Source of the DNA: an uncultured Prevotella sp. | GTDB taxonomy: Bacteria; Bacteroidota; Bacteroidia; Bacteroidales; Bacteroidaceae | DNA: 7,667 bases | Assembly: GCA_900542795.1 (NCBI GenBank) | Contig: UQPD01000128.1 | Location: 1 to 7,667 of the forward strand | Direction of reading: 5' to 3' | Shown: positions 1-7,629 of the stretch, piece after piece | Numbering within the stretch: the first letter of the stretch is position 1 | Layout: each line of letters opens with the position of its first letter | Notes under the pieces: generated by a model | Seen by the model: only the letters and a program-made list of their open reading frames with translations | Databases searched by the model: none | What the model was told of the DNA's origin: nothing | Position numbers and translations under genes: made by a program

Positions 1-28
1 ATTTAAAGTAAAATATTGACTACTTTAG

Positions 29-59
29 TTTTCAAAATGCAAGTTTTTGCGTATATTTG
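29..59 (+). promoter_or_regulatory. Candidate Bacteroidota-type promoter for addA-addB
   Basis: A perfect match to the Bacteroidota -7 consensus TAnnTTTG (TATATTTG) lies at 52-59. It is preceded, after a 19-bp spacer, by TTTT at 29-32, which matches the -33 TTTG element at three of four positions. Transcription would start near 66, leaving a leader of about 40 nt that ends in an A-rich stretch without a Shine-Dalgarno sequence. Position and orientation fit the addA start at 106. The consensus is established for sigma-ABfr promoters; its use here is inferred. Confidence 0.6.
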
Positions 60-105
60 TACGAATCAATAGTCGCATTTTGTATCATTCTAAAAACGTA
101 AGTAA

Positions 106-3100
106 ATGAGTTTGATAGTTTATAGAGCCTCGGCAGGGTCGGGCAAAACATACACTTTGGCATTGAAATACATCTCTTTAGCGCTGAAATCAGGCAGCAA
201 GGGATTTACGCATGTGCTTGCGGTGACATTTACCAATAAAGCTACAGGAGAGATGAAAGATCGTATTCTTGAAAAGCTTTATAGTTTGTCGCGCGGTTTG
301 GATGCTAACTTTTTGAAGGATGTAAAAAAAATAACCAAGTTAGGCGAGCAGGAAATACAAAGAAAATCTACAGAGATGCTTTGTTACATCATGAACGATT
401 TCGACCACTTTAGGGTGGAGACAATTGACTCGTTTTTTCAGTCGTTGCTTACAAACTTGGCATTCGAATTGGGCTTGACACGTGGATTTAAAGTGGACCT
501 TGACGATAAAAGGGTAATTTCGATTGCTGTGGAACGTATTCTGCGCAGAATAGACCAGGAAGAAAAAAACGGTTTGAGACGCATCGTAAAAGAGTCTTTG
601 ATAAGAAGTCTTGAAGATGGAAAATCGTGGGATATAGCCAAAGATTTGAAGGCTTTTGCTGGAATAAATTTGTTCAAAAGCGAATATGTAAACAATGAAA
701 AAAATATCACCGATTTGCTCAACAATGGTGAATTGCGCAAGATAAAAGAAAGCATTTTAAAATCGTGGAGCGTCCTGAAAGACGAAAAAGAAAAGACTTT
801 GCAATTTGTGGAACAGTGGGTGAGCGATGCAGAGGGTGATTCTTCTTGGAAGAAGCAGGTGGTGAGCACGGTAAAAACTTTTTGCGGGTATGTAAGAGAT
901 AATTCGAGCAAAGACGTGTCTAGTAGTGTGAAAAAAGCTGCAGAAGATAAAGACGCGTTGCTAAAGAATCCTGGCTGTGACGAAGCGCTTGACGAAAAAG
1001 CCCAACAGGTATCAGACTACTTGGAAAAGCTTGTTGATTTTTATGATAATGGTGAAAGATATGGTCGTCCCTATAACACTTGTCAGTTGGCTGTCGAGAA
1101 TTTAGACACGTTAGCATTTATGGGCGCAATCAGCGAGGAGATAAACCATATTGTGTTGGAGGAGAATACAACTCTGCTTGCTAAAACGCCATTGCTTTTT
1201 AAGAATTTGGTAAAGGATGATATAGACCAGTCGTTTGTGTTTGAACGTGCTGGCACCACCTTTAAGCATATTATGATTGATGAGTTCCAGGACACTTCGC
1301 GTGTGCAGTGGGACAACTTTGAGCATCTGGTAAAGGAAAGCAAAGCTCAGGGCGAAGAAAGCTTGGTGGTGGGCGACATTAAGCAGAGCATCTATCGATG
1401 GCGTGGTGGGGATTGGAATATTTTGCACGGATTCAAAGAAAAAAATGACGATACATATGTAGAAAATCTGTACACAAACTATAGAAGTAAGCCTATTGTG
1501 GTAAGGTTCAACAATGTGTTTTTTACAAAGGCTGCGTATATCCTTGACCAAAAGGAGAATAGTTGGAGTGTGCCCACAAATTGGCTAAACGAGAAGGATG
1601 GCTATTTTGTGAAGGCCGATAATTCCAGTGATGGGGGTAACAATGATAACATCGAATTTTGCAACCTTTATAATGACGCCACTCAGCACATAAAACCGCA
1701 ATATGACAAGCCTGAATTTATAAATAGTGGCTATGTGCGCTTGCAAACATTTGAAAAAAGCATCACTGATGAAGAGATCATGGCAGAGGTGTTTGATAAG
1801 GTGGTGGAGTTGAAACAAAAATATCACATCGACTTTAGGAATATGAAAATGTTGGTGCGCACAAACAATGAGGGTGTGAAGTTGATTGACTATTTTGCCA
1901 AACGATGTGAGGAGGAAGGAGTGGATATCAAACTGACATCGAACGAGGCTTATTTGTTTAATGCCTCTCCTGCACTGAATGCCTTGATCTTTGCCACGAA
2001 GCGCTTGCTCGCTCCTCAAGACGATTTGCAGCGCGAACTCTTTGAGCGCTATTACAACTTGCTTTGCGAAAAGGCAGGTAAACAAGCGTTTTTTGAGGAT
2101 GTGAAGAACGATGTGGAGGCGCTGTTGCAAGACAATGAAGCATTGGACGAAATAAAACGCAGTCCGCTCTATGACTTAGTGATGACGATGGTGCAAAAAT
2201 TGCGCTTACACGATTTGTTAGTTAAAATTGATGACAAAGGTAAAGTTAAAGATGGTTTGGGACAATCGGCATACTTGTTTAGCTTTTTAGATAAGGTTGT
2301 GGATTATCTTAATGACAACTCTTCAGACCTAAAAGAATTTTTGGATTATTGGGACGAGACACTTTCTTCTCAATCTATTACAAGCAATTCGAACGATGCC
2401 ATAGAAATTCTAACAATTCATAAGGCAAAGGGCTTAGCTGGACATACTGTTCTAATTCCGTTTGCAGGTTTCTCTTTTGTAAAAAACGGAAGAGATGGTA
2501 TGATATGGTGCAATCCGAAGGATATGTCTGATGACTCTGAAGTAAAGGCGCAGCTAAGCAACTTGGGTTTAATTCCCATCAAGACGGCAGCGTCAACGAA
2601 GGTAAAGAATTCTGATTTTAAGTGCTTTTATGACAAGGAATTGAAGCAAATGACTATCGATGAACTGAACTCATTATATGTGGCATTTACACGTGCCAAA
2701 GAGAATATGTTTATTTGGTCGAAGGAACCTTCAAAAAATTCTACGGAGCCTAATGCTTTTATGTTGATAAACAAATTTATTGACGACTGCCAAGTACCTG
2801 TAGAGGGGAGTGAAAAGAACCGTGTGGTTGAATTTGGACAACTTGAGTATTGCGCGAACGAAGAAGAAAAAGAGGGTAAGGAAAAACGCATAGTGAATCC
2901 TTTCTCTGAGGATTTGAAACCCCAAAAAGTGGATGTAATGATTGAGCAAAACAATGTGCTCGATTTGCAGTTTTGCCAATCGAAAAAAGCTGCTAACTTC
3001 TTGTTCGAGGCTAAGGACCCGAATGACATTAGTGAGGAGGAAAAAAAACAGGCACAGCAAAATCATTACATTGAAATAGGTGTGTTGATGCACCAGATGA

Positions 3101-3555
3101 TGTCGTTGATAAATAGAACCGAGGATGTGGACCGTGCTTACCAACAAATGGTGTATGATGGTTTAATAGCTGAGGGCGACAGCCAGTTTTTGTCTCTTAA
3201 GAGAAAGTTGAAAGAACAAATAGCAACTGACAAAACCGTGAAAACATGGTTCGATGGTACTTACGAAAATTTTAACGAAAAGACCATCTTGCTTTGTGAC
3301 CGACAGGTTGATGAGAAAGATCCTCAAAAAGAAAAAATCGAGAGAACGAGCCAAAGAGCCGACCGCGTTATGGTAAGCAAGGACAAAGCTATTGTGGTTG
3401 ACTATAAGTTTGGAAAAAATCAAATGCATGAAGCATACGAAAAACAGGTGCGAGGCTACATGAAAATAGTAGAAAAGCTCTTGGGACTACCCACAGAAGG
3501 ATATTTGTGGTATGTGTATACCAATGAGGTGTTGCCCATATCGGCTACTAAATAA
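106..3555 (+). CDS. addA: AddA-like UvrD/SF1 helicase fused to a RecB-family nuclease
   Basis: This is the helicase-nuclease subunit of an AddAB (RecBCD-equivalent) enzyme. It would unwind and resect double-strand DNA ends in the cytoplasm and prepare 3' single strands for RecA. SF1A motifs occur in order: Walker A ASAGSGKT (8-15), motif Ia TFTNKATGEMKDRI (41-54), Walker B DEFQD (392-396), motif III GDIKQSIYRWRGG (423-435), motif IV NYRS (458-461), motif V TIHKAKGL (770-777) and motif VI LYVAFTRAKE (857-866). A charged linker (about 917-929) leads to a C-terminal nuclease with GVLMH (992-996, H996), D1086, D1099-Y-K1101 and QVRGY (1114-1118). The 13-residue spacing of D1086 and D1099 equals that of the catalytic aspartates of E. 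coli RecB. Walker A begins at residue 8, so there is no N-terminal Q motif. Motif V has Ala778 where Glu is usual. At 1149 aa it is near family length and looks intact. The ATG at 106 is right because Walker A follows at once. addB follows after 66 bp. Confidence 0.95.
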   Translation: MSLIVYRASAGSGKTYTLALKYISLALKSGSKGFTHVLAVTFTNKATGEMKDRILEKLYSLSRGLDANFLKDVKKITKLGEQEIQRKSTEMLCYIMNDFDHFRVETIDSFFQSLLTNLAFELGLTRGFKVDLDDKRVISIAVERILRRIDQEEKNGLRRIVKESLIRSLEDGKSWDIAKDLKAFAGINLFKSEYVNNEKNITDLLNNGELRKIKESILKSWSVLKDEKEKTLQFVEQWVSDAEGDSSWKKQVVSTVKTFCGYVRDNSSKDVSSSVKKAAEDKDALLKNPGCDEALDEKAQQVSDYLEKLVDFYDNGERYGRPYNTCQLAVENLDTLAFMGAISEEINHIVLEENTTLLAKTPLLFKNLVKDDIDQSFVFERAGTTFKHIMIDEFQDTSRVQWDNFEHLVKESKAQGEESLVVGDIKQSIYRWRGGDWNILHGFKEKNDDTYVENLYTNYRSKPIVVRFNNVFFTKAAYILDQKENSWSVPTNWLNEKDGYFVKADNSSDGGNNDNIEFCNLYNDATQHIKPQYDKPEFINSGYVRLQTFEKSITDEEIMAEVFDKVVELKQKYHIDFRNMKMLVRTNNEGVKLIDYFAKRCEEEGVDIKLTSNEAYLFNASPALNALIFATKRLLAPQDDLQRELFERYYNLLCEKAGKQAFFEDVKNDVEALLQDNEALDEIKRSPLYDLVMTMVQKLRLHDLLVKIDDKGKVKDGLGQSAYLFSFLDKVVDYLNDNSSDLKEFLDYWDETLSSQSITSNSNDAIEILTIHKAKGLAGHTVLIPFAGFSFVKNGRDGMIWCNPKDMSDDSEVKAQLSNLGLIPIKTAASTKVKNSDFKCFYDKELKQMTIDELNSLYVAFTRAKENMFIWSKEPSKNSTEPNAFMLINKFIDDCQVPVEGSEKNRVVEFGQLEYCANEEEKEGKEKRIVNPFSEDLKPQKVDVMIEQNNVLDLQFCQSKKAANFLFEAKDPNDISEEEKKQAQQNHYIEIGVLMHQMMSLINRTEDVDRAYQQMVYDGLIAEGDSQFLSLKRKLKEQIATDKTVKTWFDGTYENFNEKTILLCDRQVDEKDPQKEKIERTSQRADRVMVSKDKAIVVDYKFGKNQMHEAYEKQVRGYMKIVEKLLGLPTEGYLWYVYTNEVLPISATK

Positions 3556-3621
3556 CGCATTTAGCTCATTCTTAAATAGTAAGCAATATCGGGTTATTTA
3601 GCCCCAAAATAGAAACATAAA

Positions 3622-6567
3622 ATGAAAGATTTTTTGAAATTAGTGGCAGACTCTTTGCGTAGCAAATTCGACAATAAAGAAATGAGTCGCACCATCGTTA
3701 TATTTCCGAATAAAAGAGCAAGCCTCTTTTTAAATAACTACTTGTTAAAGGAAGGAGAAACCACGCTTTGGGCTCCTACCTATATGAGTATTAGTGAGTT
3801 CTTTTTGTCGCTCACCAAACAGTTGCATTTGGCTGACCCTATTGAAACCATTTGCCGACTCTATAAAATATTTGTGCAAGAAATTCCTGAGTCGAAAGAA
3901 ACGCTTGACCATTTTTATGGATGGGGTGAAAGATTGCTTGCCGACTTTGATGACTTGGATAAGAACTTGGGCGATGCAGCGAAAATTTTTCAAGACATGA
4001 AAGAATACGAAGACATTGGTATGGACGATGTCTTGGATGAAGAGCAAGTTGGAGAACTGAAAAAATTTGCACGAATTTTTAGCGAGAAGTACGACGAAAA
4101 GAATAAGGGAGTTCGTTATAACTTTAGACGCGTGTGGGACAAGTTGTTAAGCATTTACACCCAACTGCGTTCGGGACTCGAAAGCGATGGCTTGGCGTAT
4201 GAGGGACAACTGCACCGCATGGTAGTTGAGGGCTTAGAAGATGGCTCTATTGCATTGCCCGACCACTACAAGCATATTGCTTTTGTGGGATTTAATGTGC
4301 TGAATAATGCTGAAGAAAAGTTGTTTAAACAACTTAAAGAGAAGGGATTGGCTCTTTTTTATTGGGACTATGACTTGCATTATATAGGTAAGGAATTGGG
4401 AGCCCCCATAGAAGCTGGTACCTTCTTGAAAGAGAATTTGGTAAACTTCCCGAACGAACTGAATAGGGCAGATTTTAACAATCTTACCAATCGATGCGAG
4501 GGAGAGGAGTTGCAGATTACTTATGCCCAAGCAAGTACAAACAGTGTGCAGGCTGCTTATGTTAAGCAGTGGCTGCTGAATACTAAAGAAAAGCATATTA
4601 ACTTGGATTGTGCCCAACGCACAGCTATTGTGCTTTGCGATGAAACCATGTTGCAGCCCACGCTGTATGCACTGCCTTCGCAAAAAGAAATGAAACAAGC
4701 ACATGGTAAAGACAAGGACTATCATGTGAATATTACGAATGGTTTTCCGTTGAGCCATACCCCTGCTTTTACTTTTGTGGTGAAAGAAATGGAGGCAAAG
4801 TTAAACGAACTTGACGAAAAGAAAGTGAATGGCGAAAAGGTTGATACGTATACGTTGTCGGTAAATGAGGCAAGGGATTATGTTGACACATTGCGCAAGA
4901 AGGTGCAAGCTGAGGCTTTGTTGATACACCAAACGCAGGGAAAAGATATGCAGGACGAAGAAGAAAAACAGGATGCGCAAGAAGAAGTTTCGTTGCACGA
5001 GATTCTATACACGGAGGCTTATTTCAGGGCGTATAGTGTGTTGACTCGTTTCTCAACGATGATAGAAAAAGGCGTCTTCGCTGAGGCACACAATGCCATA
5101 ATGCGCATTGGTTATGCCATGCTCTTTAAACTAATTCGACAAGTGCTTCGTGGTATGTCTATTCCTTTTCATGGAGAACCCGCTATTGGTTTGCAAGTAA
5201 TGGGTGTGCTTGAAACACGCTGTTTGGACTTTGATAATATTTTAATGTTGTCGGTGGGCGAAGGCATTTTGCCACAGAAGGCTTCTGAGGCTTCGTTCAT
5301 CCCATCGCTTATACGCCAGAAATATAAACTTACTACTTATGTGCGTAAAAATGCAGTGTATGCTTACTACTTCTTTAGATTGTTGCAACGTGCAAAGCAT
5401 GTGACACTTGCCTATAACAATTCAACTGCGGGCACGCAGCATGGCGAAATGTCGCGATTTATGCGTAACATGCTGATTGACCCTAAACTTTCGGATTGCA
5501 TTAAACGCATAGAATTGGCGAGTGCACCACAGCAATATAGCGAAAAGCCTACAATGTCTGTAGATAAGTCTTTTGAGGGGTGTTACTTTTCGCCAACGTC
5601 GCTAAACGAATATCTTTCTTGTAAGCGCAAGTTTTATTATAACCATGTGCTAAAACTCGTTGTACCCGATGAAGAGAATAAATTGATTGATCAAAGGGAC
5701 CTGGGTAAGTTGGTTCATAAAATGGCAGAATTGTTCTATGCTGAACAAAAGAAGGGAAAAAAGAATTGGATTAGTTCGGACGACTTAAAAGCGATTGTTA
5801 AGGATGGTAACTTTGACAAGCTTTGCGCGGAATTGCTTGAGAAAGCATATATTGAAGTGGAAAAAGATGAGGCAGAAAAGGCTGATAAAAAAACAGTTGT
5901 GCCGATTAGCACGAAGCGCCACGAGATGTTGGATAATAGTGTGCTTGAGTACTTTAAGTTGTTATTAAAATACGAAGCTGGCGCGAATAAAAATGCGGCT
6001 GATGCACCTTCTGAAGGGTTTAATTATTTAAAAAGCGAAAAGAAATGTAGCCTTGTTTTGGACGTGCCTACCGATAATGGCGGTACAAAAAAAATCACAT
6101 TGGGAGGTTATATAGACCGTTTAGACGAGGCAATGATTGACGGCAAGAAGTGCTTACGCGTGATTGACTATAAAACAGGTCGCCGCCAGAAGGATGTAAA
6201 GAAATGGAAGTATTTGTTTGCACCGAATCTTAAGGATAGAGATGAGTATGCCTTCCAAGCCATGCTCTATAGCTTCATACTCTATAAGAATGGAAACAAG
6301 AATTTGCCAATTGTGCCAGCATTGTTCTACATTCCGCTTACCGCGAATAGAACTTTCTCGCCTTACATTCTTTATGGCGAAAGAAATAAAAAAGAATTCA
6401 TCATGGACTTTAGGCCCTATGCTGATGAATTTGAGAATGATCTTAAAAACTTGTTGTCTGAAATCATTTCGCCAAGCAACCAGTTTGAAACAAATAAACA
6501 ACTCACAGATTGTAAGTATTGTAATTTTAAGCAACTCTGTGAAGATGCAAAGGAAAGCTATTTCTAG
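3622..6567 (+). CDS. addB: AddB-like subunit: inactive helicase fold with RecB-family nuclease and probable Fe-S cluster
   Basis: This is the partner of the preceding helicase. In AddAB enzymes AddB carries the second nuclease and, in studied examples, the Chi-scanning surface. The N-terminus (about 22-60) has the AddB-type IVIFPNKRASLF and PTYMSISEFF segments, but I find no GxxxxGK(T/S) anywhere, so it probably cannot hydrolyse ATP. Residues 528-553 contain the LDFDNILMLSVGEGILP segment, matching the AddB/RecC motif V region. The nuclease has G695-K-L-V-H699, D832 in GGYIDRLD, D849-Y-K851 and Q879-A-M-L-Y883. Cys667 plus C964-x2-C967-x5-C973 match the AddB 4Fe-4S staple around the nuclease. 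An acidic low-complexity linker lies at 441-455. Its length, 981 aa, is somewhat below Bacillus AddB. The 66-bp gap after addA has only a weak 5-bp hairpin (3591-3604) and no clear promoter, so cotranscription is likely. The start is preceded by an A-rich leader. The gene appears intact. Confidence 0.93.
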   Translation: MKDFLKLVADSLRSKFDNKEMSRTIVIFPNKRASLFLNNYLLKEGETTLWAPTYMSISEFFLSLTKQLHLADPIETICRLYKIFVQEIPESKETLDHFYGWGERLLADFDDLDKNLGDAAKIFQDMKEYEDIGMDDVLDEEQVGELKKFARIFSEKYDEKNKGVRYNFRRVWDKLLSIYTQLRSGLESDGLAYEGQLHRMVVEGLEDGSIALPDHYKHIAFVGFNVLNNAEEKLFKQLKEKGLALFYWDYDLHYIGKELGAPIEAGTFLKENLVNFPNELNRADFNNLTNRCEGEELQITYAQASTNSVQAAYVKQWLLNTKEKHINLDCAQRTAIVLCDETMLQPTLYALPSQKEMKQAHGKDKDYHVNITNGFPLSHTPAFTFVVKEMEAKLNELDEKKVNGEKVDTYTLSVNEARDYVDTLRKKVQAEALLIHQTQGKDMQDEEEKQDAQEEVSLHEILYTEAYFRAYSVLTRFSTMIEKGVFAEAHNAIMRIGYAMLFKLIRQVLRGMSIPFHGEPAIGLQVMGVLETRCLDFDNILMLSVGEGILPQKASEASFIPSLIRQKYKLTTYVRKNAVYAYYFFRLLQRAKHVTLAYNNSTAGTQHGEMSRFMRNMLIDPKLSDCIKRIELASAPQQYSEKPTMSVDKSFEGCYFSPTSLNEYLSCKRKFYYNHVLKLVVPDEENKLIDQRDLGKLVHKMAELFYAEQKKGKKNWISSDDLKAIVKDGNFDKLCAELLEKAYIEVEKDEAEKADKKTVVPISTKRHEMLDNSVLEYFKLLLKYEAGANKNAADAPSEGFNYLKSEKKCSLVLDVPTDNGGTKKITLGGYIDRLDEAMIDGKKCLRVIDYKTGRRQKDVKKWKYLFAPNLKDRDEYAFQAMLYSFILYKNGNKNLPIVPALFYIPLTANRTFSPYILYGERNKKEFIMDFRPYADEFENDLKNLLSEIISPSNQFETNKQLTDCKYCNFKQLCEDAKESYF

Positions 6568-6585
6568 TTTTAAAAAAAGAATTTT

Positions 6586-6631
6586 GAAGTCGTGAGGGGT
6601 GAAAACAATATTGTTGCCCCTCAAAGACTTC
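6586..6631 (+). terminator. Large hairpin 18 bp after addB, candidate terminator
   Basis: An outer 6-bp stem pairs GAAGTC (6586-6591) with GACTTC (6626-6631), and an inner 6-bp stem pairs GAGGGG (6594-6599) with CCCCTC (6617-6622). They are separated by a small internal loop (GT opposite AAA). The tip contains the perfect palindrome AACAATATTGTT (6604-6615), which could add four more pairs. The place, just after the addB stop and before a new promoter, fits transcription termination. There is no T-run directly after the stem on the + strand, so this is not a textbook intrinsic terminator. On the - strand a run of seven T begins about ten bases past the stem. It could also protect the 3' end of the addAB mRNA. 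Confidence 0.6.
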
Positions 6632-6638
6632 TCAGATA

Positions 6639-6669
6639 TTTGTAAGTGCAAATAAGTACTTTGTATTTG
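6639..6669 (+). promoter_or_regulatory. Candidate Bacteroidota-type promoter for the B3/B4 gene
   Basis: TTTG at 6639-6642 is followed by a 19-bp spacer and TGTATTTG at 6662-6669, seven of eight matches to TAnnTTTG. The spacer equals that of the addA promoter candidate. Transcription would start near 6676, about 55 nt upstream of the ATG at 6731. A second, weaker -7-like site, TATGTATG, lies at 6703-6710 but has no well-spaced -33 element. The site supports a transcription unit separate from addAB. Confidence 0.5.
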
Positions 6670-6674
6670 TGCGT

Positions 6675-6693
6675 TTTGAATAGCCTATTCAAA
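6675..6693. promoter_or_regulatory. Perfect 9-bp inverted repeat, possible operator
   Basis: TTTGAATAG and CTATTCAAA are exact reverse complements separated by one base. The site lies at the predicted transcription start of the B3/B4 gene, 37 bp before its ATG. Such symmetry is typical of a site for a dimeric DNA-binding protein, and this position would suit repression. A one-base centre is poor for an RNA hairpin, although G-U wobbles and flanking pairs could extend the RNA stem to 6671-6697 if the centre opened. No regulator gene is present in the window, so the role is inferred. Confidence 0.45.
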
Positions 6694-6730
6694 GTGCTTC
6701 ATTATGTATGGATGATATAAAATACAAAAT

Positions 6731-7396
6731 ATGGATATTTCTATCTCAACACAATTCAAACAGACATTCCCTCAATTTAAGGGAGCTGCGGTAATGGCAA
6801 CAGTAAAAAATACGCCTTCGTCGGATGCACTCTGGAAAGAAATTGCCGAACAAGAGGCTTGGCTTTGTGCCCATTTTACAACAGAAAGCATAAAACAACG
6901 CACAGGTATTGCCGCTACACGCCAAGCTTACAAGGCATTTGGAAAAGACCCCAGTAGGTATCGTCCTGCTTGCGAACAGTTGGCACGTCGCGTGTTGCAA
7001 GGAAAGGGACTTTATCATGTAGACACCATCGTAGACCTTGTAAACCTTGTGTCGCTTGCAGCTGGCTATTCAACGGCTGCACTTGATGCTGATAAGATTA
7101 TAGGTGACAAAATTACTTTGGGAATTGGAGAGGCTAATGAACCTTATGAGGGTATTGGGCGTGGGGTGCTCAATATTGAGCATTTGCCTGTATATCGTGA
7201 TGAACAAGGGGCTTTTGCTACGCCCACAAGCGACTCAGTAAGAACTATGATGTCGGCAAATACCCAACAACTCCTTGTGCTAATAAATGGTTATGATGGC
7301 AACATTGCTGAACTCGAAAAAGCCGCGGCTTATACTGAACAACTACTCATTAAATATGCTGAGGCCGTGAAATGCACAACGACTTTTTATGATTAA
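6731..7396 (+). CDS. Free-standing B3/B4 domain protein (PheRS beta editing-domain relative)
   Basis: This 221-aa protein resembles the stand-alone B3/B4 (B3_4) family, whose fold is the editing domain of the phenylalanyl-tRNA synthetase beta chain, where it clears Tyr-tRNA(Phe). Family-like features are the N-terminal FPQFKGAAVMATVKN segment (14-27), AYKAFGKDPSRYRPACEQLARRV (66-88 in part), the VDTIVDLVNLVSL helix (97-109), D119-A-D-K-I-I-G-D126, and N148-IEHLPVYRD (148-157) leading to PTSDSVRTMM (165-174). There is no synthetase core, anticodon-binding or B5 domain, no signal peptide and no membrane segment, so it is a cytoplasmic single-domain protein. A hydrolase acting on mischarged tRNA or on a free amino-acid derivative is possible, but the substrate is not known. 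The ATG at 6731 is preferred over the one at 6794 because the conserved FPQFKG region lies between them. It appears to have its own promoter and a palindromic operator candidate, so linkage to addAB is probably only positional. Confidence 0.85.
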   Translation: MDISISTQFKQTFPQFKGAAVMATVKNTPSSDALWKEIAEQEAWLCAHFTTESIKQRTGIAATRQAYKAFGKDPSRYRPACEQLARRVLQGKGLYHVDTIVDLVNLVSLAAGYSTAALDADKIIGDKITLGIGEANEPYEGIGRGVLNIEHLPVYRDEQGAFATPTSDSVRTMMSANTQQLLVLINGYDGNIAELEKAAAYTEQLLIKYAEAVKCTTTFYD

Positions 7397-7629
7397 GATT
7401 GTGTATTGAGAAGACAATAACCATTTTGAACGGAAAAAGTCTGATTTGATAGCAAACAATTATCTTGTAAAATAAAAAATACAGACAGATGTTTTGTTTC
7501 TTCTTGATATTCAGTTAAATATAGAACAGTGCAAGACTTAATTTCATAGCTTTTAAATGGAAAGAATAGGTCCTTTTGCGATGTGTTTTTCATAATTGGG
7601 CTTAAAAACATGTTATAAAACATATTATT
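7393..7629 (-). CDS. Possible 3' part of an unknown gene, truncated by the contig end
   Basis: A frame of 78 codons stays open from the true contig edge to a TAA at 7393-7395, converging on and overlapping the stop of the B3/B4 gene. The upstream part would lie outside the contig. The peptide is rich in Ser, Phe, Leu and Asn with three cysteines and has no motif I recognise. Frames this long are uncommon but not rare in such AT-rich DNA, and the tail-to-tail overlap leaves no room for a terminator, so it may be chance. An internal ATG at 7591-7593 would give a small protein of about 66 residues. Any start placed beyond 7630 lies in adapter sequence and is false. Confidence 0.25.
   Translation of the reverse strand, partial: NNMFYNMFLSPIMKNTSQKDLFFPFKSYEIKSCTVLYLTEYQEETKHLSVFFILQDNCLLSNQTFSVQNGYCLLNTQS

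Noticed and set aside
1585..2130. Reverse-strand open frame of 181 codons inside addA
   Set aside because: It lies wholly opposite a clearly conserved helicase gene, has no recognisable motif and no promoter, and is typical of antisense openness in such genes.
3591..3604. Small hairpin GGGTTATTTAGCCC between addA and addB as a terminator
   Set aside because: The stem is only five pairs including a G-T wobble and is not followed by a T-run. Ending transcription here would separate two subunits of one enzyme.
4234..4758. Reverse-strand frame of 174 codons inside addB
   Set aside because: Antisense to coding sequence, with no motif or regulatory signal.
106..6567. The helicase-nuclease pair as a novel anti-phage system
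   Set aside because: Motif order, two RecB-type nucleases and the AddB cysteine staple match the housekeeping AddAB repair enzyme. No defence-type neighbours are present.
6218..6595. Forward frame of 125 codons overlapping the addB 3' end
   Set aside because: It is a shifted frame of the addB nuclease region with no plausible start context. addB itself is intact there.
6154..6651. Reverse-strand frame of 165 codons across the addB end and the hairpin
   Set aside because: It overlaps the conserved nuclease and cysteine motifs of addB, and its start region is the intergenic hairpin. The product is unlike any known family.
7404..7419. TATTG-AGAAGA-CAATA hairpin after the B3/B4 stop as a terminator
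   Set aside because: A five-pair, mostly A-T stem with no T-run is too weak to call.
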